Assembly: GCA_002448395.1 (NCBI GenBank)
Contig: DJXS01000097.1
Location: 11,131 to 20,286 of the forward strand
Direction: 5' to 3'
Origin: Lachnospiraceae bacterium UBA6998
GTDB taxonomy: Bacteria > Bacillota > Clostridia > Lachnospirales > Lachnospiraceae
DNA length: 9,156 nucleotides
The position numbers and the translations under genes were made by a program. The notes beneath the pieces were generated by a model. The model was not told the origin of the DNA. It worked only from the letters and a program-made list of their open reading frames with translations, and did no database searches. This document shows, one piece after another, positions 1 through 6,773 of this stretch. Numbering within the stretch: position 1 is the stretch's first letter; every line of letters begins with the position of its first letter.

Positions 1-149
1 ACCCAGAGTTTCTTCTGTTCCTCATAGGACAGGCTCTGGATCCATCGCATCAGGATCTCCGTTTTCTCCATGAAAACCGGAAGCTCGGTGCAGGTAAATA
101 AATCTGTATCGATCCGCATCTGCTTAGCCGGAGATATTATTATCCTCAT
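1..149 (-). CDS. yaaA: YaaA/UPF0246 peroxide-stress protein, N-terminal 49 codons only
   Basis: Reading the minus strand from the ATG at 147-149 gives an open frame to the window edge that begins MRIIISPAKQMRIDTD and continues with LPVFMEKTEIL and SLSYEEQKKLW. This is the typical start of the YaaA/UPF0246 (DUF328) family: IISPAK, then a DTD motif, then LP-F---T--L, then a SLS--E---LW stretch. Family members are about 250 residues, so roughly 200 residues lie outside the window. In E. coli YaaA is a cytoplasmic protein that lowers free iron and oxidative damage during peroxide stress; its biochemical activity is not settled. The start overlaps the MATE stop by 4 bases (ATGA), and a GGTGGAG ribosome site at 157-163 sits 7 nt upstream inside the MATE gene, so the two are probably translationally coupled. 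The family call is firm; the role here is inferred from the family. Confidence 0.88.
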   Translation of the reverse strand, partial: MRIIISPAKQMRIDTDLFTCTELPVFMEKTEILMRWIQSLSYEEQKKLW

Positions 150-1522
150 CTCAGTTCTCCACCATCAACCAGCTTCCGCCTGAAGCTGAAATATACAAAC
201 GCCGACAGCGCCACTGTCAGGATGTCCGCCGTCACCTGCGACCAGACGATGCCGTACATGCCAAAGAAGTGATTGAGTATGAAGAGCATCGGAATGTTGA
301 AAACGGCCCAGCGCATGATTCCGAGAAAGAGCGACCGCTCTCCTCTGCCAAAACCTTGAAATGTGTACACTGTGAAAAAACTCATGAACATGAGCGGCGT
401 CGCGAGGCACCGGATCCGCAGGAAATCAGTACCGAGGCGCACCGTCTCCGGATCCGCGATAAACAGATGAATAATGTCGCCGGCAAAGACCTCATACATT
501 GCAACGCTGAGCGCGCCGACGATCAATCCGGTGATCAATGAAAAGCGAATGACCTTAAACATCCTCTTGCGGTCGCCCGACGAGTAGTTGTAGGCTACCA
601 GCGGCATCATTCCCTGGCAGATGCCGATTCCCACATTCAGCGGCAGCCGCTCGACCTTGAGCACGATTCCCACCGCTGCCAGTGCGATATCGCCATAGCC
701 GGACATCAGCTTGTCGATCACTATGTAATCTATGTCAAAGAGAAGCGTCGCGATCGAGGAAGGGATTCCCACTGTGAAAACAGAGCGCACATTCTCTGTT
801 CTCGGCAGTCCGTTAGAGAGCCGGAAGCGCAGTACTGTATCCGCCTGCTCTCTCAGAATCGTCATGATGAAAAAAGCGCACGCGCAGCAATTCGAGATCA
901 GCGTGGCGACGCCTACACCCAGCACCTCATATCCTCTTGGGAACAACACAAACATGAACAGCGGGTCGAGTATGATATTCAGAATACCGCCCATCGCGAT
1001 TCCAAATCCGGCTTTCCTTGCTTCTCCGACACTGCGCAGAAGATTTGCCATAACATTCGAGAGAACCGTCGGGATTCCCCCGAGCACAATGACACAGAAA
1101 GAATACTGGGCAGCATAGGTTAGTGTGTTTCCGCTTGCACCCAAAAGGCGCAGGATCGGGTCCATAAACAACAGCATCCCCACCGAGAATACTGCTGTTG
1201 TGGCAATCGCCAGGCTAATGCTGAATGCGGAGACCTTTTCCGCTTCTTTTGCGTCTCCCGCGCCGAGGAGCCTGGAGATCAGAGCTCCGCCTCCAATACC
1301 GGCGAGGCCTGCCAGAGACAGACATATATTGAAAACCGGCAGTATCAGCGATACCCCGGCGACCATAAACGAATTGTTCGTTCTTCCCAGATAGAACGTA
1401 TCCGCCATGTTGTAGACCAGCACGATGAGCTGGCTGATGATCGTGGGCAGGGCCATTGTCCTTACAGCCTCCGGCACAGGCATTGATTCAAATATGGCCT
1501 TATTCTTCTCTTGTTCCATCAT
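146..1522 (-). CDS. MATE family multidrug/Na+ efflux transporter
   Basis: A 458-residue integral membrane protein with about twelve hydrophobic segments in two homologous halves, the length expected for MATE transporters. Family hallmarks are the N-terminal stretch PVPEAVRTMALPTIISQL, the YNMADTFYLG segment of helix 1, and GGGALISRLLGAGD near residue 80. The second half starts around VFTVGIPSSIATLLFDIDYIVID and has GICQGMMPLVAYNYSSGD. MATE proteins export cationic drugs, dyes or metabolites using Na+ or H+; the substrate cannot be read from sequence. There are two adjacent Met codons. The AAAAGGTGA ribosome site (1524-1532) puts its AGG 4 nt from the first ATG and 7 nt from the second (1517-1519), so the second may be the true start. 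The gene is 73 nt downstream of nagA, with a 50-bp palindrome filling most of that gap, and it overlaps yaaA by 4 nt. Confidence 0.93.
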   Translation of the reverse strand: MMEQEKNKAIFESMPVPEAVRTMALPTIISQLIVLVYNMADTFYLGRTNNSFMVAGVSLILPVFNICLSLAGLAGIGGGALISRLLGAGDAKEAEKVSAFSISLAIATTAVFSVGMLLFMDPILRLLGASGNTLTYAAQYSFCVIVLGGIPTVLSNVMANLLRSVGEARKAGFGIAMGGILNIILDPLFMFVLFPRGYEVLGVGVATLISNCCACAFFIMTILREQADTVLRFRLSNGLPRTENVRSVFTVGIPSSIATLLFDIDYIVIDKLMSGYGDIALAAVGIVLKVERLPLNVGIGICQGMMPLVAYNYSSGDRKRMFKVIRFSLITGLIVGALSVAMYEVFAGDIIHLFIADPETVRLGTDFLRIRCLATPLMFMSFFTVYTFQGFGRGERSLFLGIMRWAVFNIPMLFILNHFFGMYGIVWSQVTADILTVALSAFVYFSFRRKLVDGGELR

Positions 1523-1543
1523 TTCACCTTTTCATGCGGCCTC

Positions 1544-1593
1544 GACCTCTGGGGTAGTTTGTGGACAGGTGTCCACAAACTACCCCAGAGGTC
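1544..1593. repeat. Palindromic element, copy A (50 bp, perfect 24-bp arms)
   Basis: Two perfectly complementary 24-nt arms flank a 2-nt centre (GG on the plus strand). The left arm is GACCTCTGGGGTAGTTTG followed by TGGACA. It begins 2 nt after the nagA stop and ends 11 nt before the MATE ribosome site, so it fills nearly the whole nagA-MATE gap. No T-run follows in the direction of transcription, so it is not a standard intrinsic terminator. No target-site duplication is visible. Identical in both arms to copy E at 8434-8483. Confidence 0.97.
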
Positions 1594-1595
1594 TT

Positions 1596-2753
1596 TCAAT
1601 TCCTGCCCCGGCAAAATGTCGTCTTTACGGAATAGTCATCCCTTAGGACGACTATGTCGGCGTCCTTTCCGGCCTGAAGGGAGCCCTTCGTGCGCTCCAT
1701 GCCGATCAGGTGCGCAGGATTTAAAGTACATGCGTTGATCGCTGTCTGCCAGGGTACGCCTGCTTTCTCAACGAGATTTCTGAGGCCCTCGTTGATCCTC
1801 AGCGTAGAGCCGGCGAGCGTTCCCGAGTCCACCAGGTGTGCGCTGCCGTCCTCATAGAGTTCGACGAGGTTTCCGCCGAACAACATCCTCGTTCCGACCG
1901 GCAAGCCCTTAAAGCGAAGTGCATCCGATACCATCACTCCGTGATCCGGCCCTTTGCAGGTAAAGAAAGTGTACACCGCGGACCAGTCGGAATGGAGGCC
2001 GTCGCAAATGATCTCTCCGAAAACATCCTTAAATCGAAAAGCAGCCCCAGGTATTCCGGGCTCCCTGTGGTGGAACGGCGCCATGCCGTTGTAAACATGC
2101 GTCACGCTTCTCGCACCGTTTGCAAAAGCCATCGCCGCCTGGGCACAAGTCGCCGAAGAGTGCCCCAGCGACGCCACGATCCCGTTTTCGTTCAGGAAAC
2201 GCGTCAGCCGGTATCCCTCATCGTTTTCGCAGGCAAGCGTGACGATACGGATCAGTCCGTCAGAAGCATCAAAATATCGCTTAAACTGCTCGAGATCCGG
2301 CTTGACACAGAACTCTTCCGGCTGCGCTCCCTTGTATTTCTGGCTTAGGTAAGGTCCTTCCAAATGAATGCCCAGGATCTCCGCTCCCGGAACGCTGTCG
2401 CGGTCAGCTTTCTGTTCCCGCGCAACTTTCGCGACATTCTTCAGCGCCTTTGTCAGCACCTCTTCCGACTGCGTGATCGTTGTGGGGAGAAAACCGGTCA
2501 CACCTTCGCTGACGATGTTTTGCGCCCAGTTCCTGAGCCCCTCCTCCTCGGCATCATTCGTGTCGAAGCCGTACGCCCCGTGTGTGTGCACGTCGATGAA
2601 CCCGGGCACGACCCGCAGTTCTACAAAGTCCATGTCCGCCGGCGCGCTTCCATAGGGGCGAATCGCTTCGATCTTCCCCGACTCGCGGCAGACCTCGATC
2701 TGCGCCTCCATCCACTGATTCAGGACCCAAACTCTTTTGCTCTGTAGTATCAT
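1596..2753 (-). CDS. nagA: N-acetylglucosamine-6-phosphate deacetylase
   Basis: A 385-residue amidohydrolase that removes acetate from N-acetylglucosamine-6-phosphate to give glucosamine-6-phosphate, in cytoplasmic amino-sugar and cell-wall recycling. Diagnostic motifs appear in order: PGFIDVHTHG with the metal-site HTH at residues 56-58, HLEGPYL at 130-136, GHSSAT at 197-202, THVYN with His219, DGLH at 251-254, SDA with the probable catalytic Asp277, and LAGS at 313-316. Length matches the family (about 380). The frame is open 17 codons further upstream to an ATG at 2802-2804, but that would overlap the preceding gene. The ATG at 2751-2753 has a GAGGGAGAAG ribosome site and starts with the usual amidohydrolase beta-strand, so it was preferred. 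No nagB lies next to it; instead it follows a small membrane protein gene by 26 nt and precedes a MATE transporter. Confidence 0.95.
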   Translation of the reverse strand: MILQSKRVWVLNQWMEAQIEVCRESGKIEAIRPYGSAPADMDFVELRVVPGFIDVHTHGAYGFDTNDAEEEGLRNWAQNIVSEGVTGFLPTTITQSEEVLTKALKNVAKVAREQKADRDSVPGAEILGIHLEGPYLSQKYKGAQPEEFCVKPDLEQFKRYFDASDGLIRIVTLACENDEGYRLTRFLNENGIVASLGHSSATCAQAAMAFANGARSVTHVYNGMAPFHHREPGIPGAAFRFKDVFGEIICDGLHSDWSAVYTFFTCKGPDHGVMVSDALRFKGLPVGTRMLFGGNLVELYEDGSAHLVDSGTLAGSTLRINEGLRNLVEKAGVPWQTAINACTLNPAHLIGMERTKGSLQAGKDADIVVLRDDYSVKTTFCRGRN

Positions 2754-2756
2754 GAT

Positions 2757-2766
2757 CTTCTCCCTC
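2757..2766 (-). promoter_or_regulatory. Ribosome binding site that decides the nagA start
   Basis: Minus-strand GAGGGAGAAG, with the AGGGAG core 6 nt before the ATG at 2751-2753. It favours this start over the upstream in-frame ATG at 2802-2804. Confidence 0.75.
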
Positions 2767-2779
2767 TGCCTCATCACAT

Positions 2780-3277
2780 TTAAGACTCGTATCTGATCTC
2801 GCATTCTCCCGTCAAGTGGTTCATGATATATCTTTTCACAAAATCGTAGTCCTCTTCCGGCACAAAGACGCGTGTCTTCTTGATTCCATTCTGAAGTTCG
2901 ATATATTTTGGCGTAAAGATGGCCACTTTTGCCTTATCGTAATCAAAATATACAGAGGACCTCCCGTATCCGACTTTGACATAAATGTCTGACATCTCAT
3001 AGCTCTCCTGGGGATCCTCGGCCGAAAGCGCGAGCTTAAAGACCGCAAACGTGATCAGCAGAAAAACCGCGTCGCAGCCCGCCACGATCAGGAGATTCGT
3101 CCAATCATGGAACTGAACTGCCATGATCGCGCCGAAAACCAGTATGAAGGCAGCTATGCCAAGGCATGCCTTGATTCCCATCCACATGCCTTTCCGATAG
3201 TAATCCACATCCATGGAGCAGGACCAGGTATACATTCCGTAGGAGTTCTTCGTGATTTTTGATAAATTGTCACTCAT
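2780..3277 (-). CDS. Small two-TM protein with YcxB-like C-terminal domain, function unknown
   Basis: A 165-residue protein. Residues 1-32 are polar, two hydrophobic helices lie at about 33-55 and 59-82, and the rest is a soluble domain predicted to be cytoplasmic, rich in alternating beta-type sequence (VYFDYDKAKVAIFTPKYIELQNG, then KKTRVFVPEEDYDFVKRYI). The layout of two TMs followed by a PH-like beta domain and a final helix is that of YcxB-type proteins, whose function is not known. The frame stays open upstream through the palindrome to 3487, giving a false 70-residue N-terminal extension. The start at 3277 is chosen because AAAGGTGG lies directly upstream and because a promoter lies between this ATG and the palindrome. 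It is the first gene of the second transcription block, with nagA 26 nt downstream. Confidence 0.72.
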   Translation of the reverse strand: MSDNLSKITKNSYGMYTWSCSMDVDYYRKGMWMGIKACLGIAAFILVFGAIMAVQFHDWTNLLIVAGCDAVFLLITFAVFKLALSAEDPQESYEMSDIYVKVGYGRSSVYFDYDKAKVAIFTPKYIELQNGIKKTRVFVPEEDYDFVKRYIMNHLTGECEIRYES

Positions 3278-3281
3278 CACG

Positions 3282-3289
3282 CCACCTTT
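3282..3289 (-). promoter_or_regulatory. Ribosome binding site for the YcxB-like gene
   Basis: Minus-strand AAAGGTGG, with AGG 7 nt before the ATG at 3275-3277. It supports starting the protein at MSDNLS and not within the upstream palindrome. Confidence 0.7.
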
Positions 3290-3328
3290 CCGCTTAGTGA
3301 AAATGATTTGTTCTCCGCTATACGAAAT

Positions 3329-3357
3329 ATTGTATCGTGTTTCTATAGGGGTTTCAA
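3329..3357 (-). promoter_or_regulatory. Sigma-A-type promoter for YcxB-like gene, nagA, MATE and yaaA
   Basis: On the minus strand, TTGAAA (3352-3357) and TACAAT (3329-3334) are separated by exactly 17 nt, one mismatch each from the TTGACA/TATAAT consensus. Transcription would start near 3322, giving a leader of about 45 nt before the ATG at 3277. It lies between palindrome copy B and the gene. This is the only convincing promoter I found in the window, and it splits the minus-strand gene row into two blocks. Confidence 0.7.
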
Positions 3358-3376
3358 TCGACTGGCGGGAGCAAAG

Positions 3377-3428
3377 CGACCTCAGGGGTAGTTTGTGGAC
3401 ACCTGTCCACAAACTACCCCAGAGGTCG
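3377..3428. repeat. Palindromic element, copy B (52 bp, one arm mismatch)
   Basis: The core 3378-3427 has the same arms as copy A, but the plus-strand left arm reads GACCTCAGGGG instead of GACCTCTGGGG, leaving one mismatched pair. The centre is CC on the plus strand, so the copy is inverted relative to A and E. One extra C-G pair (3377/3428) extends the stem. It lies between the permease stop and the promoter at 3329-3357. Confidence 0.95.
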
Positions 3429-3464
3429 ATCAAGTCCAAACTACCCCAGAGGTCGATCAAGTTC
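3411..3464. repeat. 27-bp tandem duplication including a truncated palindrome arm
   Basis: Units 3411-3437 and 3438-3464 are identical except for one base (C/T near the end). Each contains the outer arm AAACTACCCCAGAGGTC plus the flank GATCAAGT(C/T)C. The second unit is therefore a solitary half-palindrome (3436-3454) lying 8 nt after the permease stop codon, and the unit end overlaps that stop. It looks like slippage or unequal copying at the base of palindrome copy B. Confidence 0.93.
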
Positions 3465-4368
3465 AAATATTCACTATCAATCCGCACCCGAAAGCGAAAG
3501 CCATCACAAACGCAATATAAATAGCAAACCTCTTCCAGCCCATAGCAATCTTCAGAGCACCGAGATTCGTGATCTTAGTGGCCGGTCCCGTGATCATAAA
3601 CGCTGCGGCAGAGCCCATGCTCATGCCGCCCGCGAGCCAGGTCTGCAGGAGCGGAATCGTGCCTCCCCCGCAGGCGTAAAGCGGCACACCGATCGTGGCG
3701 GCCATCAGCACGCCCCACGCCTCGTTTCCGCCGAACACCCCAACCATCATTTCCTGCGGCACATAGCGCTGGAACAGCGCCGACAGCAAAATGCCGATCA
3801 GGAAATACAAGCCGGTCGCCTTGACATTTCTCCAGAAATTCAGCAGATACCTGATCAGCAGATTAGGATGCGTATCGCGGCTTCCCCGCTCGGAGAATCC
3901 TTCGAAGTCAAAAAATTCCTTCTCCCGATAGAACACGAACACCAGAAGTCCTGCCGCACAGCCGCACAAGAAGCATGAGACAATGCGCACAGCAAGCGCC
4001 CTCGTACCAAGCGCCGCACTGTAAATGATCAGCTGCGGATTGAGCAGGATGGACGCCATCATGAATGCAGCAAGCCAGTCCTCCCGCATTCCCTGTTTTC
4101 TGAAGGAAGCGGCAATAGGGATCGTCCCGTACATGCACAGCGGTGAAGCGATCCCCAAAAGGCAGGCCGGTATGATGCCGAGCAGCCCCAGTTTTTTCCC
4201 CTGCAGCCCGGCAAAGAGCCCGTGTATTTTGTCCTTTGCGAACACGGAAATCAGTGATCCGATCGCCATGCCGAGAACCCAGTACTTGAAGATCTGCCGC
4301 AGCTGCAGGTCAAAATAGTACCAGATATACACGATCTCCCTGTTAAGGATAGATAGCAGATCACTCAT
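3463..4368 (-). CDS. UPF0718/ArsP-type permease (COG0701), substrate unknown
   Basis: A 301-residue polytopic membrane protein with about eight hydrophobic segments. It carries the two related signature halves of the permease family COG0701 (DUF318): SPLCMYGTIPIAASFRKQG near residues 75-93 and YACGGGTIPLLQ near 231-242, followed by GPATKITNLGALK at 261-273. Both signatures keep a cysteine next to the conserved Gly-Thr-Ile-Pro. Characterised relatives include ArsP, which exports trivalent organoarsenicals, but many members have no known substrate. No ArsR regulator or arsenite gene is present here, so arsenic transport is not claimed. The start overlaps the DUF362 stop by 8 nt and has no clear ribosome site of its own, which points to translational coupling with that lipoprotein. 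Confidence 0.85.
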   Translation of the reverse strand: MSDLLSILNREIVYIWYYFDLQLRQIFKYWVLGMAIGSLISVFAKDKIHGLFAGLQGKKLGLLGIIPACLLGIASPLCMYGTIPIAASFRKQGMREDWLAAFMMASILLNPQLIIYSAALGTRALAVRIVSCFLCGCAAGLLVFVFYREKEFFDFEGFSERGSRDTHPNLLIRYLLNFWRNVKATGLYFLIGILLSALFQRYVPQEMMVGVFGGNEAWGVLMAATIGVPLYACGGGTIPLLQTWLAGGMSMGSAAAFMITGPATKITNLGALKIAMGWKRFAIYIAFVMAFAFGCGLIVNI

Positions 4369-5488
4369 CTATTTTGACCAATTCGTAGGTTCGGCTGCCG
4401 AGCCCGATCTCTTCCGCATGCTCCAGCGTGTGAATCCCGTTCCGGCTCTCGATCCGGTTCACAAGAGCCTCGCTGTCCTGCGCCTGATAAACCAGATCCA
4501 CACAGGCCTGGTCCAGCGCGACCGGATCAAAACTCGCCAAAATCCCGATGTCATGCATGTCCGGCTCATCCGGGTTCCCGTCGCAGTCGCAGTCCACCGA
4601 CAGGCGGTTCATGACATTGATGTAGATGATGTGCTCCTCGCCGACATGATCGCGGAAGCCGCTTACCATTTCAGCCAGCGCCTCCAGCCACTCGTCCTGG
4701 TCGCTGTGCATGATGCTGCCGCTGGTCCTCGTCCCGGCGCTGTGTACATAGACTTTGCCGCTCGGAGAAGAAATGCCGATGCCGACATTTTTGATCGCGC
4801 CACCAAAACCGGCCATGGCATGCCCCTTAAAGTGGGACAGGATCACCCAATCGGTGTAGTTCTCAGCGTGGCTGCCGACAATTATCTTATCCAGCCTGCT
4901 GCCTCCGGTCACAGGCCATTCGACCTCGCCTTCCTCGTCCATCAGGTCAAAATCCGCAATCGCCGTAAACCCATGGTCTTCCGCCACTTGCCTGTGCATG
5001 GCAGAACTGGCGCGGGATCCGCCGTAGGCTGTGTTGCACTCCACGATGGTTCCATCCAGTTTCTGAACAAGGTCCCCGATCAGCTCAGGACGCAGATAGT
5101 TGCTTGCGGGAGGCTCGCCGGTCGATATTTTGACAGCTGTTTTTCCGGAAGGAGTCCAGCCGAGTGCCTCGTAGATCCTGACAAGTCCTTCGGCAGAGAT
5201 GTCGGACGTAAAGTATACGGTCGGCGAACCTGAAACAGCCGCGGGCTCAGATGACCTCTGGGGTAGTTTGTCGCCAGATGTGCCATCTGCCTCCAAACTA
5301 CCTCCGAGGTCGCTTTCCTCTGCGGTTTCATTTGTTTCAGTCGCAGTTGCTACTTCCGCTGCTTCCGCTTCTGCCGCCTGCTGCGCGCTCGCGCCCGCTT
5401 CCGCCGCTGTGCTTCCTCCGCCTCCGCAGCCGGCAAGCAAAAGGATTGCTGCAAGTGAAATCGCGGCAAATAATAAAGGCTTTTTCAT
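4361..5488 (-). CDS. DUF362-domain lipoprotein with a palindrome-encoded linker
   Basis: A 375-residue protein. Residues 1-20 form a lipoprotein signal peptide with lipobox LLAGC, so Cys21 should be lipidated and the protein anchored on the outer membrane face. Residues 22-90 are a low-complexity Ala/Glu/Thr linker. From about 90 to the end is a DUF362 domain: KTAVKISTGEPP, IVECNTAYGGSR, ILSHFKGHAMAGFGGAIKNVGIG, and ILASFDPVALDQACVDLVY. The domain is common in anaerobes, often beside ferredoxin modules, and its function is uncertain. No 4Fe-4S cysteine cluster is present; a DCDCDGNPDEPD segment at 299-310 resembles a calcium-binding loop. Residues 60-79 are encoded by a palindromic repeat. 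AAGGAG at 5499-5504 lies 10 nt before the ATG. The gene starts 3 nt after the FMN reductase stop and overlaps the permease. Confidence 0.88.
   Translation of the reverse strand: MKKPLLFAAISLAAILLLAGCGGGGSTAAEAGASAQQAAEAEAAEVATATETNETAEESDLGGSLEADGTSGDKLPQRSSEPAAVSGSPTVYFTSDISAEGLVRIYEALGWTPSGKTAVKISTGEPPASNYLRPELIGDLVQKLDGTIVECNTAYGGSRASSAMHRQVAEDHGFTAIADFDLMDEEGEVEWPVTGGSRLDKIIVGSHAENYTDWVILSHFKGHAMAGFGGAIKNVGIGISSPSGKVYVHSAGTRTSGSIMHSDQDEWLEALAEMVSGFRDHVGEEHIIYINVMNRLSVDCDCDGNPDEPDMHDIGILASFDPVALDQACVDLVYQAQDSEALVNRIESRNGIHTLEHAEEIGLGSRTYELVKIDE
5253..5311. repeat. Palindromic element, copy C (59 bp), inside the DUF362 gene
   Basis: Outer arms are 18 nt (plus-strand GACCTCTGGGGTAGTTTG and its partner CAAACTACCTCCGAGGTC), with two mismatched positions, one a possible G-U pair in RNA. 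The 23-nt centre differs entirely from the other copies but contains its own CAGATG/CATCTG stem with a 3-nt loop. The whole element is translated on the minus strand without a stop, giving DLGGSLEADG then TSGDKLPQRS in the lipoprotein linker. This is the only copy found inside a gene. Confidence 0.93.
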
Positions 5489-5491
5489 TTC

Positions 5492-6025
5492 TTATAAACT
5501 CCTTCCCAACTGATAAGCTTCCTGAGGATACCTGCTGCGCCTCGTCATGCCGGGTGTGCCACAGCCATAACCGAGCACCATACCGCAATCCTGGAAATTG
5601 ATGTAACGGACAAGGGTCTTGTAATGGGCCTCCAGGGCGTCGAATGTCCAGTCATCAGCGTTCCACGCAACTGTCAGAAGAGCAGATTTCAGATGCCTGC
5701 TGTTCAGGCTGCTGTTGTAGGCGCAGAAACGATCTACCACCGTTTTCAGCTGGGCGCTCATACCGTAATAGTAGAGCGGAGTTGCAAAGACAACCATATC
5801 GGAAGCCAGCAGCCGCTCGCGGATCATCTGCACATCGTCTTTCTGAACGCAAGGGCCCTCGTATCCGCACTTCACGCAGCCGATGCAGGGATGGATATCC
5901 GCATGACAGACGTCAATGATCTCTACCGAATGACCTGCTTCTTCAGCGCCTCTTGTAAAGTTTTCAACCAGAATACTCGTCGAACCTTTTCGGTTCGGGC
6001 TTCCCATCAGTACAGTGATCTTCAT
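5492..6025 (-). CDS. NAD(P)H-dependent FMN reductase-like flavoprotein
   Basis: A 177-residue flavodoxin-fold protein of the NADPH-dependent FMN reductase/iron-sulfur flavoprotein-like group. Residues 1-16 (MKITVLMGSPNRKGST) form the first strand and FMN-phosphate loop. CIGCVKCGYEGPCV at 47-60 is the cysteine-rich segment seen in many anaerobe members. FATPLYYYGMSAQLKTVVDRF at 80-100 is the second conserved block. The cysteine spacing C-x2-C-x2-C-x6-C resembles the compact motif of iron-sulfur flavoproteins, but cluster binding cannot be assumed. It is probably cytoplasmic, using NAD(P)H to reduce FMN, quinones or nitro compounds. AGGAGG at 6031-6036 lies 5 nt before the ATG. The gene follows DUF4405 by 39 nt and precedes the DUF362 gene by 3 nt. 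Confidence 0.87.
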   Translation of the reverse strand: MKITVLMGSPNRKGSTSILVENFTRGAEEAGHSVEIIDVCHADIHPCIGCVKCGYEGPCVQKDDVQMIRERLLASDMVVFATPLYYYGMSAQLKTVVDRFCAYNSSLNSRHLKSALLTVAWNADDWTFDALEAHYKTLVRYINFQDCGMVLGYGCGTPGMTRRSRYPQEAYQLGRSL

Positions 6026-6064
6026 CAGAACCTCCTAATTATCATTTACCGGAACCGCAGCATA

Positions 6065-6742
6065 TCATTTCGATGCGGCTAAACGCCCCGCAATTCTGCA
6101 GACCTGCGCCGCGCGCGCCCCAATGAGCACCCATGTGGACAGCATCAGCAGATTTTCGACAATTACCATCCAGCCGGCCTTGTCGTAGTCCAGAAACGCA
6201 AACGGCACGCGGAAGAACAGATAGTCCGGCATTCCGCCCCTGATGAACAGATACAGCCCGAGCCCCGCGGCAAGCGTGGAAAGGCCGGTGAGCATGTTCC
6301 TGGTCCGGTCGCTCCACTTCAGGCCGGCCGTCATCGCCGGGATGTGCACTCCAAGGTGCAGCCCCATCAGCACGAACGCCCAGTGGGACATGGACAGATG
6401 CATCCTTCTCACGAAGGAGACCGGCGCCAGGCCGTACATAAAAGGCACCGCGTATCCGCTCATAGACATGCCGCAGAATGCCGTCATGGCAAAACATAGA
6501 ACCAGCAGAATACTCAGAACTGTTGTCAGGATTCGATAAGGATTATATTTTCCCTTAAAAAGAGCGCCGTACCATTTCCGGTTCAGGATCTGGTGAACAA
6601 TGACAAGTATCGTCATGCTCACCCCGATCCATTCGTGCGCCGCTTCCCCTGTGACCTGATAGGCCATGAGAAACAGGAGGACGACGGTCATAGCCGCATC
6701 TACGATTTTTCTTTTTGAATTGCTCTTTTTTGACACGGACAT
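6065..6742 (-). CDS. DUF4405 membrane protein, possible b-type cytochrome
   Basis: A 225-residue membrane protein with about five hydrophobic segments, at roughly residues 14-32, 38-53, 70-92, 118-138 and 190-210. The segment TGEAAHEWIGVSMTILVIVHQILNRKW (given here by its anchors His36 and His50) is the DUF4405 signature. More histidines follow at 115, 120, 129 and 133 in or near a later helix (RRMHLSMSHWAFVLMGLHL). Paired histidines in adjacent helices are what a heme-b membrane cytochrome would use, so a membrane electron-transfer role is plausible but inferred. AGGAGG at 6753-6758 lies 10 nt before the ATG. The gene sits 31 nt after the flavodoxin lipoprotein, and this pair may work together at the membrane surface. 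Confidence 0.82.
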   Translation of the reverse strand: MSVSKKSNSKRKIVDAAMTVVLLFLMAYQVTGEAAHEWIGVSMTILVIVHQILNRKWYGALFKGKYNPYRILTTVLSILLVLCFAMTAFCGMSMSGYAVPFMYGLAPVSFVRRMHLSMSHWAFVLMGLHLGVHIPAMTAGLKWSDRTRNMLTGLSTLAAGLGLYLFIRGGMPDYLFFRVPFAFLDYDKAGWMVIVENLLMLSTWVLIGARAAQVCRIAGRLAASK

Positions 6743-6773
6743 GACTGCCGCACCTCCTCAGCAAAAATCTCGT

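Noticed and set aside
269..541. Plus-strand open frames opposite the minus-strand genes, such as this one and 1836-2348, 4418-5233, 6666-7466 and 7706-8338
   Set aside because: They lie fully opposite well-supported genes, have no recognisable domains, and have no convincing ribosome sites.
1561..1580. Inverted DnaA boxes in the arms (TGTCCACA resembling TTATCCACA)
   Set aside because: Each is 7 of 9 at best, the diverged copy C lacks them, and no replication genes or AT-rich unwinding region are nearby.
1544..1593. Intrinsic transcription terminators at the palindromes
   Set aside because: Strong stems exist, but no copy is followed by a T-run in the minus-strand direction, and the copies are also found in both orientations and inside a gene.
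1544..1593. Target-site duplications flanking the palindromes, which would mark a MITE
   Set aside because: Flanks were compared for copies A, C, D and E; no direct repeat longer than chance was visible. The shared TC/GA end bases look like part of the element.
3278..3377. A riboswitch or structured leader upstream of the YcxB-like gene
   Set aside because: The leader after the predicted start site is only about 45 nt and shows no recognisable riboswitch core; the promoter explains the region.
6026..6064. A promoter before the FMN reductase gene (TGATAAT-like box)
   Set aside because: No acceptable -35 hexamer lies 16-18 nt upstream, and the 39-nt gap fits ordinary operon spacing.
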